From a virus, in IMG/VR virus record IMGVR_UViG_3300018946_000033, positions 1-64,000 of that record: DNA of 64,000 nt. One strand, written 5' to 3'. This document shows, piece by piece, positions 17,056 to 24,955 of the stretch. The translations under genes were made by a program, and so were the position numbers. The notes beneath the pieces are model-generated. The model did not search any database. It was not told the origin of the DNA and saw only the letters and a program-made list of their open reading frames with translations. Every line of letters begins with the position of its first letter. Within the stretch, counting starts at the first letter, position 1.

Positions 17056-17090
17056 AACCGCCCCACCTCCGCGATGAAGGTGGGGCGGTT
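17056..17090. terminator. Perfect 13-bp hairpin, bidirectional terminator
   Basis: AACCGCCCCACCT (17056-17068) pairs perfectly with AGGTGGGGCGGTT (17078-17090) around a 9-base loop, 14 bases after the last plus-strand gene. The stem carries A at one foot and TT at the other, as in bidirectional actinobacterial terminators. Confidence 0.8.
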
Positions 17091-17183
17091 CTCGTTTGGC
17101 GCGACCGGCGTGCACACCCAGGGAGATGTCCGGTCGCAGGCTGAGTGTGCGCCCCGCAAGCCCAAGAACGCCAGACACAAAAC

Positions 17184-17225
17184 GATGCCGGCCCGCCCAC
17201 CCGTGAGGGCAGACGGGCCGGCATC
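17184..17225. terminator. Second hairpin terminator at the convergent junction
   Basis: GATGCCGGCCCG (17184-17195) and CGGGCCGGCATC (17214-17225) form a perfect 12-bp stem with an 18-base loop. It lies 45 bases beyond the end of the leftward holin-like gene. Together with the first hairpin it isolates the rightward conjugation operon from the leftward phage late operon. No attachment-site-like sequence is evident here. Confidence 0.75.
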
Positions 17226-17269
17226 AGTCTCCGCGCGGGCAGGTGGGGATGCCGCTCCGCGCGGAGGGT

Positions 17270-17620
17270 CTACGGCTGGTCGACGGGCGTGGGAGGCTCG
17301 GTGTCGGAGATCGACGGGGCCGCGCCGGTCACGAGCACCCCGAGGGCGGCGACGATGAGGTTCACAACCTCAGCCGACGTGATCCCGTCGGTGATGTACG
17401 TGGTGACGAGGCTGAGCACGGCGAGGGTCGCAGCGACGGCAGTCTTGATCCACTTGTACTGCGGGAGGTTCGGGGCGAGGTACACGCCGACCGCTGCGGT
17501 GAACGCAACTGCGATCTGCACCGCCTCGCCCTGCGTCACACCATCGGTGATGACGGACGCGACGACGACAGCGACAGCGGCGGCGAGGGACGCGATGGAC
17601 TTGCCGAACTTGCGGATCAT
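17270..17620 (-). CDS. Putative phage holin
   Basis: 116 residues with AAAGGAG nine bases before ATG. Two hydrophobic helices (about 6-24 and 32-45) plus a third (about 58-75 and 85-100) separated by short polar loops, and an acidic Pro-rich tail (EPPTPVDQP). This resembles the small multi-TM holin-like proteins that follow endolysin genes in actinophages; they would form the membrane lesions needed for lysis. It is the last gene of the leftward late operon. Holin function is inferred from topology and location. Confidence 0.6.
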   Translation of the reverse strand: MIRKFGKSIASLAAAVAVVVASVITDGVTQGEAVQIAVAFTAAVGVYLAPNLPQYKWIKTAVAATLAVLSLVTTYITDGITSAEVVNLIVAALGVLVTGAAPSISDTEPPTPVDQP

Positions 17621-17714
17621 GGTTGTGCTCCTTTGACGAGTTATGGCGTGGTTGTTTGCGGTGCCGGAGCGACGCGCAACGTCGCCATAACCGGGGTCGG
17701 TCCGTCTGCTCGGG

Positions 17715-18020
17715 CTATGCATCAGTCCAGATGCCGCCGCGAATCCAGCCGTGCTTGTTGCAGCAGTTCCATAGGAGGCTCGGCTCAAGGTGCAGCGGTT
17801 CAACCGCGATGAGGTCGTGCTTGCCGACGTGCGCAAGCGCCCAACAGCCCTCGCCTACGTCGCCAAAGTCGAGCGGTTGGCGGGTGCACCAGTGCCACGT
17901 GATGACCGCTTCGGCGGTCCCCGCTGGCTCGTCGGGGTCGAACCGGTAGTAGACATCGCCACCGGCCGGGATCGCGTTGTCCCAGTTGCTCGGCGGATCG
18001 TCGTGGTCCAGGTGAGTCAC
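17715..18020 (-). CDS. Small phage protein with C-terminal Cys/His cluster
   Basis: 101 residues, GTG start behind CTGGAGG. The C-terminus (LEPSLLWNCCNKHGWIRGGIW) matches a pattern I associate with small actinophage proteins of unknown function that end in CxxHGxIRxGxW. Probably metal-binding. Lies between the holin-like gene and a divergent promoter region. Confidence 0.6.
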   Translation of the reverse strand: MTHLDHDDPPSNWDNAIPAGGDVYYRFDPDEPAGTAEAVITWHWCTRQPLDFGDVGEGCWALAHVGKHDLIAVEPLHLEPSLLWNCCNKHGWIRGGIWTDA

Positions 18021-18056
18021 CTGCGCGCCTCCAGCGATCTTGGATGTAACGGGAAA

Positions 18057-18130
18057 CGCCCGATGCGCAACATCGGGCGATAGGAATGAAGCTCAACGTT
18101 CGGTCGGAGGTGTCCGCTAGGGTGCCGCCC
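18057..18130 (+). promoter_or_regulatory. Divergent promoter region with hairpin/operator
   Basis: CGCCCGATG (18057-18065) and CATCGGGCG (18071-18079) form a perfect inverted repeat. Further right, TAGGGT (18118-18123) is a good -10 only seven bases before the ATG at 18131, implying a leaderless transcript for the plus-strand gene. The region lies between that gene and the leftward gene ending at 18020, so the inverted repeat may control either. Confidence 0.5.
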
Positions 18131-18466
18131 ATGGCTGGCCGTCCGGTTCTGAGCGACGCCGAACAGCGCACCGTCGAACTGATCGCCAAACTCGGTGAGC
18201 GGCGGGCCAGCCCCGACCGCGACGACATGGAATGCCAGCGGATCGCCGAAGCGCTCGAGCAGGTACCGGTGCGGCGCCGCGGCGTCATCCTCAACGCCTG
18301 CCTCGGGCTGTACCTCGAAGACGGCCGACCCGAGACCGAGCCGATCGCCGTGATGCTCGTCGTGATGGGCGCCGACCCCGACCGGGCGTGGCAGTATCGA
18401 CCACCACGGCCCAGGGTCAGCGAGGAGACAACCGATGCACGGCTGGCCGAAGTTGAGTCCCGCTGA
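18131..18466 (+). CDS. Cytosolic hypothetical protein, first of a paralogous pair
   Basis: 111 residues, all-helical and charged, beginning MAGRPVLSDAEQ. I choose ATG 18131 over the in-frame ATG at 18086 because a -10 element sits seven bases upstream. It aligns along most of its length with the next gene product: LSxAE near the start, an R(G/R)V/LVL central helix, and GADxxxAxQYR near the end. It lies antiparallel to the phage lysis genes, as lysogeny-expressed cargo does. Function unknown. Confidence 0.6.
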   Translation: MAGRPVLSDAEQRTVELIAKLGERRASPDRDDMECQRIAEALEQVPVRRRGVILNACLGLYLEDGRPETEPIAVMLVVMGADPDRAWQYRPPRPRVSEETTDARLAEVESR

Positions 18467-18767
18467 ACGCGTCGTCGTCGCGAAGGTCGGTGGGGCCGCC
18501 GAGTACGAACTCAACGCCCCCGAAGCCGAAGACCGCACCGACATCGCCGACCTGCTCGCCGAGGTGGCCGATCCGGACCGGCGACGGTTGGTGCTGGCCA
18601 TGGCCGCTCAGGCGTACGTCGATGAGGAGCACGGGCACCGGGTGGCGCAGCTGATCGAGCGCGACCACGGCGCGGACCTAGCCCTTGCGCGGCAGTACCG
18701 TCAGGCCCGGCTCAAGCGGCAGGGGTTCGACTTGGCCAAGATGGTCGAGTCGAAGGACCCCAAGTAG
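18435..18767 (+). CDS. Cytosolic hypothetical protein, second of a paralogous pair
   Basis: 110 residues with GAGGAG before ATG, overlapping the first gene by 32 bases in another frame. It shares LSPAE, the central RRLVLAMAAQ helix and GADLALARQYRQ with the upstream protein, so the pair probably arose by duplication. Its 3-prime end overlaps the antisense subtilisin gene by 56 bases, so the two convergent transcripts could interfere. Function unknown; two-protein complexes such as toxin-antitoxin pairs are possible but unsupported. Confidence 0.6.
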   Translation: MHGWPKLSPAERVVVAKVGGAAEYELNAPEAEDRTDIADLLAEVADPDRRRLVLAMAAQAYVDEEHGHRVAQLIERDHGADLALARQYRQARLKRQGFDLAKMVESKDPK

Positions 18768-20175
18768 TCGTCGGCCGCGGCCAGCACTGATACGAGCAGT
18801 ACGACGGCGTAGGCGCGGGCGTGTACCCGCAGCGCCAATCCCAGCGGATCCTCGACGTGCACGGGCTCGGCGTGACACTGCGGGTGGTGCTGGGCCGAGG
18901 TGACGGCGTGACACTCGCGGACGGCGACGGCGTGACGCTCGGGGTGACGCTGGGAGTAGGACTCGGCGGCGGCGTCACCGGGGGAGTGGTCCCCGCGGTG
19001 GTGAAGAGCAGCCGATTCGGCGACCCAGCGCCGGCGCCCGTGACCTTCCCGGCAGTGGCGGCGGCGATCAGGGCGTCGTGGACCTGCCGCGCCGACGCGC
19101 CCGGGTTAGCCCCCAGGTACAGGGCGGCAGCACCCGCGACGTGCGGGCTCGACATGGACGTGCCCGACATGCTGGTCGTGCCGCCACCGTTCGCGGACGA
19201 CACGATGCCAACGCCAGGGGCGAACAGGTCCACGCAGGTGCCGAAGTTGGAGAACGACGCCCGGGCATCCGACGAACTGGTCGCGCCCACGGTGATCGCC
19301 TCAGCGACCCGCGCCGGGGACTTCGTGCACGCATCCGTGTTCTCGTTGCCGGCCGACACGGCGAAGCTCACCCCGGCGGCTGTGGCGTTGCGGACCGCAC
19401 TGTCGAGCGCCGCACCCGCGGACCCGCCCAGGCTCATGTTCGCCACCGACGGCCGCGACGCGTTGCCCACCACCCAGTCGATGCCGGCGATGATCTGCGA
19501 GTACGCGCCGGAGCCGCCGCAGTCCAGCACCCGCACCGACACCAGCCGCACGTCCTTGGCGACGCCGTACGTCGAACCGCCCACAGTGCCGGCCACGTGC
19601 GTGCCATGGCCCTGGCAATCAGAGGCGTCGGTGTCGTTGTCGATGAAGTCATAACCCGACCGCGCGCGGCCACCGAACTCCGGGTGGCTCAGGCGCACAC
19701 CAGTGTCGAGGATGTACGCGGTGACGTTGCCGGCCGCGCCGTACGTGTACGAGCGGCTCAACGGCAGGTCGCGCTGGTCGATGCGGTCCAAGCCCCACAC
19801 CGGGTTCGTCTGCGTCCCGTCGAGGGCGACCTGCCGGTCCTGCTCCACGAACGCCACCGACGGGTCCGACGCCAACTGGCGGGCACCTGCCTCAGTCAGC
19901 GACGCGGAGAACCCGCGCACCGCCCGGGTGAACTGCCGGTCGACCCTGCCGCCGACGCGGCCAGCGAACCGGGACGCCGACGCCGCGCCCGAACCGGCCG
20001 CCGCCGTCCCCTCCTTGAAGACCACGATGAACCGGCCCGGTAGCGCGCCGGCCACACCAACACCCAGGACCGCGCCGTCGCGGGGCTCGTCGTCCGCCGA
20101 ACTGGCAGTGGCGGTGAACCACACAGCGGCGGCAACAGCGGACGCGGTCACCAGCACGGAAACTTTGCGACGCAT
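18712..20175 (-). CDS. Secreted subtilisin-like serine protease (S8, proteinase K/aqualysin type)
   Basis: 487 residues. Signal peptide (5-27), I9-type propeptide (about 46-117, RFIVVFKEG and FVEQDRQV), catalytic domain (about 122-400) with complete triad Asp157 (DTGV), His190 (HGTHVAG) and Ser340 (GTSMSSPH), and oxyanion Asn277 (SAGNEN). A Pro/Thr/Ser tail (about 405-445) leads to a Cys/Trp/Arg-rich end. GGGAGGAG ribosome site before ATG. Expected to be exported and auto-processed. Its presence inside a phage lysis cassette is unusual. Confidence 0.93.
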   Translation of the reverse strand: MRRKVSVLVTASAVAAAVWFTATASSADDEPRDGAVLGVGVAGALPGRFIVVFKEGTAAAGSGAASASRFAGRVGGRVDRQFTRAVRGFSASLTEAGARQLASDPSVAFVEQDRQVALDGTQTNPVWGLDRIDQRDLPLSRSYTYGAAGNVTAYILDTGVRLSHPEFGGRARSGYDFIDNDTDASDCQGHGTHVAGTVGGSTYGVAKDVRLVSVRVLDCGGSGAYSQIIAGIDWVVGNASRPSVANMSLGGSAGAALDSAVRNATAAGVSFAVSAGNENTDACTKSPARVAEAITVGATSSSDARASFSNFGTCVDLFAPGVGIVSSANGGGTTSMSGTSMSSPHVAGAAALYLGANPGASARQVHDALIAAATAGKVTGAGAGSPNRLLFTTAGTTPPVTPPPSPTPSVTPSVTPSPSASVTPSPRPSTTRSVTPSPCTSRIRWDWRCGYTPAPTPSYCSYQCWPRPTTTWGPSTRPSWPSRTPAA

Positions 20176-20196
20176 GGGAGCTCCTCCCAGAACGGC

Positions 20197-20799
20197 TCAG
20201 CCCAAGCAGCCGAGCAGCGGCACGCACACCAACGGCTCCGGAGGGGTCGAAGGCTTCGGCACCGGCAGTGCCGGTGTAGTTGTAGGCGGACGCGGAACCG
20301 GAGCAGCCGCGGGCGGCGCAGGTGGGCGAGCCGACCCCGGACCTGTCGGACCAGGCTCGCTGCCGCCGGCCCCGCCCGGCTGGCGGACAGCACCCGGAAC
20401 CTGCCGCATCTCCTTCGGGTTCGCGGTGCACCCGTACGTCGCGCGGGCCGCCTCCACGTCAGCGTCACGCGGCTGCAACCGGTCCAGCACCGTGCACACC
20501 AGCGCCGACACCTTCGCCTGCTGCGCGTCGCGCTTCGCGTTCGCCTCAGCGGCCAATTTCCGACGCTCCGCCAGGTCCTTCTCCAACGTCGCGAACCGCA
20601 CGTCCGCGTCGTCCGACGCCCGGTGATAGGCGATCGCCGCGCCGACATACGCGGCAGCCGCCGAACATGTCGTGATCGCGAACACGAACGCCGCGAAAAT
20701 CTGCCACATCTTCCGCTGCGGCTGGTGCAGCACCAAACCCGGCTGGTCAGTTGCCACCGGGTGCAACTCCTCGTCCACCTCGCTACCGTGACGAGCCAT
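20197..20799 (-). CDS. Single-TM protein with coiled coil and Pro-rich tail
   Basis: 200 residues from ATG 20799 (GGAGG upstream), overlapping the previous gene end by 17 bases. One TM helix (about 34-55, IFAAFVFAITTCSAAAAYV), a charged coiled coil (about 65-100), a Cys pair, then a Pro/Thr/Gly-rich tail ending in VCVPLLGCLG. Type II or bitopic envelope protein of the lysis region, possibly spanin-like or a holin regulator in a Gram-positive setting. Family not recognised. Confidence 0.6.
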   Translation of the reverse strand: MARHGSEVDEELHPVATDQPGLVLHQPQRKMWQIFAAFVFAITTCSAAAAYVGAAIAYHRASDDADVRFATLEKDLAERRKLAAEANAKRDAQQAKVSALVCTVLDRLQPRDADVEAARATYGCTANPKEMRQVPGAVRQPGGAGGSEPGPTGPGSARPPAPPAAAPVPRPPTTTPALPVPKPSTPPEPLVCVPLLGCLG

Positions 20800-21136
20800 C
20801 GCCGCCGTCCCTCCGCATGTTGTCCGGGTCCAACCCAGCTGCGAGCACCTCAAGGCGGAGCCTCGCGTTCGTCTCCCGGTACCGGTCCCGCTCGCCCGTC
20901 ATGGCCTCGAGCAGGTGCGTCAACTCCGCGACCTTCGAGTCCAACGCGTTCAGCCGGGCGTGGACGAGCTTGTCGAACTCCGTCTCATGGTTCGTCGCAG
21001 CGGTCCGGAACGTCCCGCTCAGCGCGAGCCCTCCGACGATGACCGTCGCCGCCAGTGCCAGCGCGGCGGGTAGCACGTACTGCAGGATGCTGTCGCCGCT
21101 GGTGGCTTCCGCGAGGGCTAGGACAGTTACCCACAC
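20783..21136 (-). CDS. Single-TM coiled-coil protein of the lysis cassette
   Basis: 117 residues: an N-terminal TM helix (about 18-40) followed by a long coiled coil (50-105). Small N-anchored proteins of this shape commonly accompany the holin in actinophage lysis cassettes and may be holins or holin modulators. Follows the four-TM gene by four bases. Confidence 0.6.
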   Translation of the reverse strand: MWVTVLALAEATSGDSILQYVLPAALALAATVIVGGLALSGTFRTAATNHETEFDKLVHARLNALDSKVAELTHLLEAMTGERDRYRETNARLRLEVLAAGLDPDNMRRDGGDGSSR

Positions 21137-21140
21137 CAGC

Positions 21141-21605
21141 TCATCTCCTCGACGGCGGTTTAGCGGAAGGTGTCGTGCGGGCCAAGATCACGGAAACCAC
21201 GGCGATGAACAGCAGTTCCCCGACGCCCAAGTTGCCGACCTCGCCGGTCACGAACCACGAGCCGACAATCCCGAACGTCCACATCGTGTACCAAGCCGCG
21301 ACCGCTCCCAGGCAGCCGCGCATCAGGATGTACGGGTTGCCCGCGCCGCCGCGATGCCTACCAAACGCGTACAGGGTCAGCATGAACAGCACAGCCAGCG
21401 GCGGGCCGTAGCCGCGCATGCCCCACGGGTTCACGTTGCGCAAGAACGTGAAGCTCACGCTGGCGTATCCAGTGTCGGGAAACGCGAGGAGCGACACCGC
21501 GTCCCAGCCCACGACCAACACGATCAGGGCGGCGACGGTGGTCCGCCACGCGTAGTAGCCGGCGGCGCGGCGCCAATGCCCCAACGCCTCACCTGGGTCG
21601 CTCAT
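21141..21605 (-). CDS. Four-TM membrane protein of the lysis cassette
   Basis: 154 residues with four hydrophobic helices (about 20-42, 68-85, 92-118 and 122-142). It follows the endolysin gene by 17 bases. Multi-spanning proteins of this size next to endolysins are candidate holins in actinophages; here it competes for that label with the 17270 product. No motif decides between them. Confidence 0.6.
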   Translation of the reverse strand: MSDPGEALGHWRRAAGYYAWRTTVAALIVLVVGWDAVSLLAFPDTGYASVSFTFLRNVNPWGMRGYGPPLAVLFMLTLYAFGRHRGGAGNPYILMRGCLGAVAAWYTMWTFGIVGSWFVTGEVGNLGVGELLFIAVVSVILARTTPSAKPPSRR

Positions 21606-21622
21606 CTCGCCGGCCCGGGCAT

Positions 21623-22387
21623 TCAGGCGGGCGGCTCGTTGTCGGCGCTGCCCAGCGCCGACAACAGTCGGTCAAGTTTTCGCTCCACTGCGGCGAGGCG
21701 TTCCGAACTGGCGGCGTCGGCGCGCTCGGCGATTGCGGCGACCTGCGCGTCAGTAAGGGTCAGCGATGGAGCGGGGCGCCCCACGAGGTCGGCCACCTTT
21801 GCCTGCACGTTCTTTTCCAAGACCAGCGCGATCCACGAGTCGCCGCCGATGCCGGACTTGCCGTCGTAGTGCTGCAGCAGCGCGCGGAGGCTCACAACGA
21901 GGTCTTCGGGCATGTCATCTCCTATGGCTTGCATGGCTGGCTTCGAGACGATAGGCGGTGCGATGCGCCACGGCCGGATGTCGTCGGCGCGGGCGTCGCC
22001 GACGACGCTCAGGTGGCCATGGTCGAAATGCTTGTCCTTGCCGCCGTACGGCCGCCACGTCCACGCCGGGTAGCCCGTGACGGGGTAGCTGGAGAACATC
22101 TGCCCGCAGGAGATCGCGTACTTCACCCGCGGGTCGCGGCTCAGCCGAATCTGCTCGAGCACCGCCCGGGGGTCCAGCCGGTCGGCGAGGGGGAAGTCCT
22201 TCGCGCACACCACCGCCGTCTTGCCCAAGGTTGGGTAGATGTGCGGGTAGTGCTCCGAGGTGGAGTTGTGCGCGAGGTCCGCGATGGTGCCGAACGACGT
22301 CGCGGGCGCTTTGGGCGCGAGCGGCCGTAGCTGGTTGTGAAGGACGATGAGGGACTTCGCGACGCGCCACGGCCCTGTGTAGCCCAC
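21623..22387 (-). CDS. Phage endolysin, zinc peptidase (M15-like fold)
   Basis: 254 residues from GTG 22387 behind AGGAGG. The N-terminal domain (1-145) has His46 (SEHYP), Asp64 (CAKDFP) and His123-x-His125 (FDHGHLSV), spaced like actinophage M15-type L-Ala-D-Glu or D-Ala-D-Ala peptidases, with WRPYGG before the last pair. The C-terminal part is helical (LTDAQVAAIAERAD) with a terminal coiled coil, perhaps a wall-binding or oligomerising tail. Cuts peptidoglycan cross-bridges at lysis. Confidence 0.8.
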   Translation of the reverse strand: MGYTGPWRVAKSLIVLHNQLRPLAPKAPATSFGTIADLAHNSTSEHYPHIYPTLGKTAVVCAKDFPLADRLDPRAVLEQIRLSRDPRVKYAISCGQMFSSYPVTGYPAWTWRPYGGKDKHFDHGHLSVVGDARADDIRPWRIAPPIVSKPAMQAIGDDMPEDLVVSLRALLQHYDGKSGIGGDSWIALVLEKNVQAKVADLVGRPAPSLTLTDAQVAAIAERADAASSERLAAVERKLDRLLSALGSADNEPPA

Positions 22388-22422
22388 GGCGAACCTCCTA
22401 CTGGTTGGTTGAAGGTCGCCGG

Positions 22423-22671
22423 TCAGGTCGACTGGAGCGCGATGGTGCCGTTGCTGTTGTACAGAACCCAGCCGGTCGGGCCGAACGTGGCCAGCACGGC
22501 GTTCGTGTCGCGGTGGACCAGAATCAACGTGCCGCCGTCGATGGTGATCGAGCCGCTCACCGTGGCGTTGCCGAGCCGCGGCGCCCGGTCCAGCGTGCTG
22601 ATGCGATCCTCGATGGCCTTCAGGCGCCGGGCCAACGCGTTCTCGTCGTGGGGTGGGGTGATCGTGCTCAT
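22423..22671 (-). CDS. Small virion-associated protein downstream of the tail tip gene
   Basis: 82 residues: an N-terminal coiled coil (LARRLKAIEDRISTLDRAPRL) and a beta-rich second half with ITIDGGTL and PTGWVLYN. Proteins of this layout follow minor tail genes in many actinophages and probably trimerise in the tail tip. ATGA overlap with the preceding gene. Confidence 0.65.
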   Translation of the reverse strand: MSTITPPHDENALARRLKAIEDRISTLDRAPRLGNATVSGSITIDGGTLILVHRDTNAVLATFGPTGWVLYNSNGTIALQST

Positions 22672-23765
22672 GTCGCCGCCTGACCGAGCGCCAACGTGAC
22701 CTGTTCAGCCCTGCCCGCCTGGCCGGGCACAACGGACCAGCCCGTGACCCGGCGCATCTCATCAATTCCGGGGCCGCCCGACACGGTGGCCGGGTGGTAC
22801 GGCGACGTGATCCGCAGCCGCGCCGGCACACCCAACGGGTACTCCCCGAACGCCGGCGACGCATCGCCGAACAAAGTCACGGTCGGCACAGTCGACTCGC
22901 CCAGCCCGGCCCGCTGCACCTCGGCAGTCCGGATCACCAGCCGGTCGAAGCTGACCTCGTCCTTGGCGGAGAACACGCCCTCGAAGATCGGGAACCCGGC
23001 GGCCAGGTCGTCGTCGTCGACCACCTCGTACAGCAGCATCGCCGCCCCCTCGCCCTGCCCAATGCCAGTCAAAGCGTTCGGCGCGCCGGTGCGGTCCTCC
23101 GGGTAGTCGTACAACGAGACACTGCCCGACGGGTACTCCAGCACGATCGGGTCGATGGTGGCCGACATGTGCGGCGCGGCCAACACCATTTGGTGCGTGA
23201 ACACGCCGTTGGTGTCGCGGTCCACGACGATCGTGAACTCGAACCCCGGTGGCTGCGCGGCCAGCTTCGTGATCTCCGCGAGCATGTTGGCCCGCTCCTT
23301 GCCGACCCACGCGCCCGTGTACGACTGGCCAGACATGATGTCCGGGTCGACCGTGATGCGCAGGTCCCCGTTCGTCTGCGTCGGGAGCAGGTACAGAAAC
23401 GTCCTGACCACGTTGAACATGTCGTCGCCGACGAACGACCAGTCGGACTTGATGCTGCGCCGCCCCAGGTAACTTTCGAACGTGGCAGCCTCGATGCTCG
23501 CGCCCCGCCCGTTGTTGATCGGTCGGCGTTTCGTGACGATCCCGCCCCACACGAGGGTCCGCTCGTCGCGTTCCACGTACACGGCGGTGTGGTCGGGGAC
23601 GGTGGCGCCCGCCGCGTCCACACCGCCCAGGTCGGTGAGGTCCAACGTGCACGACAGCGCACCCACGCCGTTGAGTCCGCTGCTGAACCGGTCGCAGTTC
23701 ACCGGCAACTCCTCGATGAGCGCGCCGCTCAGTAGGTCCGCGAACAGGTACCGGTAGGTGGCCAC
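22668..23765 (-). CDS. Minor tail protein (Gp37-like/tail tip)
   Basis: 365 residues beginning with a YRYLFADLLSG-type motif typical of the actinophage ReqiPepy6 gp37-like minor tail family, beta-rich throughout. It sits after the distal tail protein and upstream of lysis genes, as tail-tip proteins do. Likely part of the baseplate hub or adsorption apparatus. Confidence 0.72.
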   Translation of the reverse strand: MATYRYLFADLLSGALIEELPVNCDRFSSGLNGVGALSCTLDLTDLGGVDAAGATVPDHTAVYVERDERTLVWGGIVTKRRPINNGRGASIEAATFESYLGRRSIKSDWSFVGDDMFNVVRTFLYLLPTQTNGDLRITVDPDIMSGQSYTGAWVGKERANMLAEITKLAAQPPGFEFTIVVDRDTNGVFTHQMVLAAPHMSATIDPIVLEYPSGSVSLYDYPEDRTGAPNALTGIGQGEGAAMLLYEVVDDDDLAAGFPIFEGVFSAKDEVSFDRLVIRTAEVQRAGLGESTVPTVTLFGDASPAFGEYPLGVPARLRITSPYHPATVSGGPGIDEMRRVTGWSVVPGQAGRAEQVTLALGQAAT

Positions 23766-23768
23766 GGG

Positions 23769-24872
23769 TTACGCCTCGACGAGTGCGGTGTTCGTGCCCA
23801 GCCGCAGAACCGTGAACTCGAACGGGTACCCCGTCTGAGCAAACATCGTCATCGACGACGCGGCGGCGTTGCCTCGTTGCAGCAGCACCGCGAACGTTGC
23901 GCTCGTCTGGGCTGGGCCCGTGACGTACGTGGTGTCGATGACGGCGAGGCCACAGTAGTCGTTGTCAGGCAGCGCCAACGGGGTCGTCGCCTGCAGGTCT
24001 CCGTTGGCGTACAAGCTGACCAGTGCCGTGTCGTTCGTGACCGTGGAAATGACGCGGGCGTTCACTGTGACCCGGTACGCGGTCGACACGGCCAGCGCGA
24101 CGCCCTTGCTGAACTGGGTCACGGCGGTCGCGCCGGTAACGGCGGCGAAGTTGCCGCTCACGCGGCGCTTCGAGTAGATGTGCGTGACCGCGTTGGTGGC
24201 GTCCGCGAGGCGGAGGTTGGTGGTGCCGTTGAAGTGGTACGGCACCGTGGCGGTGGGCACGGTGATGTCGGCGTTCAACTGCCCAGGCGGCATCGACGTG
24301 GGCGCGGTGCCGATCCACGGGATAGACCCGCCCAGCGCGGCGGCGAACGGGCGACGGTCAGCCACGTTGCCCGACGTGATGCTCGAAACCCCAGCACCCA
24401 CGTTGACCTCGGCCAGCGTCACGTACGAACCGTCAGCGGGTAGCGCCGGAGTGCCGCCTCCAGGCGTCCCAGCGATCACGACCGGCGGCGGTCCGTCCCG
24501 GTCGTTGCCGATGACGAGGGCGTCGCGGACGCGGGCAACGATCAGATCCTTACGGACCAGCGACACGTGCGACGCGGCAATCGTCAACGTCGTCACGTCG
24601 GCGAGGGCGTAGCTGTACGCGCCCTGCGCGGAGGTGCTCGACCCCTGGATCACGGCCATGCCAGGGTTGACCTTCACGGTCATGTTGGGCGTGCTCTGCG
24701 CCTGCACCAGCAGGTCCGTCTGCGCCGCGGTGCCCTTCACCCCGGACCGCACCCCGAGCGGGTTCGTCGACCCGGCGAACACGGGGCTGACCGTGCCGAG
24801 GCGAAGTTCCTGCCCCGTGTAGGCGGGGACGTTCACTGACGCGTCAAGAGCCCACGGGTCATACGTCGGCAT
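23769..24872 (-). CDS. Tail tip / baseplate protein with beta-rich receptor-binding-like end
   Basis: 367 residues. The first half (about 20-180) resembles the upper-baseplate or minor tail region of siphoviruses, with TLAEVNVGAGVSSITSG and a Gly/Pro stretch. The second half is a beta-sandwich-like region. Directly follows the Dit-like gene. Could be the adsorption fibre; no enzymatic motif. Confidence 0.62.
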   Translation of the reverse strand: MPTYDPWALDASVNVPAYTGQELRLGTVSPVFAGSTNPLGVRSGVKGTAAQTDLLVQAQSTPNMTVKVNPGMAVIQGSSTSAQGAYSYALADVTTLTIAASHVSLVRKDLIVARVRDALVIGNDRDGPPPVVIAGTPGGGTPALPADGSYVTLAEVNVGAGVSSITSGNVADRRPFAAALGGSIPWIGTAPTSMPPGQLNADITVPTATVPYHFNGTTNLRLADATNAVTHIYSKRRVSGNFAAVTGATAVTQFSKGVALAVSTAYRVTVNARVISTVTNDTALVSLYANGDLQATTPLALPDNDYCGLAVIDTTYVTGPAQTSATFAVLLQRGNAAASSMTMFAQTGYPFEFTVLRLGTNTALVEA

Positions 24873-24955
24873 GGGATGGCCTCTCCGTCGTCGTCAGCCG
24901 GGCACGGTGAAAGCCGCGGGCGCAAAAGACGACCGCGGGATGGGGTTGAAGAGGG

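Noticed and set aside
17043-17270. Convergent junction as the boundary of two different elements
   Set aside because: It holds two clean terminators only, with no tRNA remnant, direct repeat, recombinase or composition change visible; kept as a single element while noting that reads are needed.
18131-18767. Calling the paralogous pair a toxin-antitoxin system
   Set aside because: The two proteins resemble each other instead of forming a toxin fold plus a DNA-binding antitoxin, and no known TA motif is visible.
20781-20792. Second copy of the operator half GTCACGGTAGCG
   Set aside because: It matches 12 bases of the 15871 palindrome but lies within two overlapping coding frames, lacks the second arm and is not near a promoter, so chance is likely.
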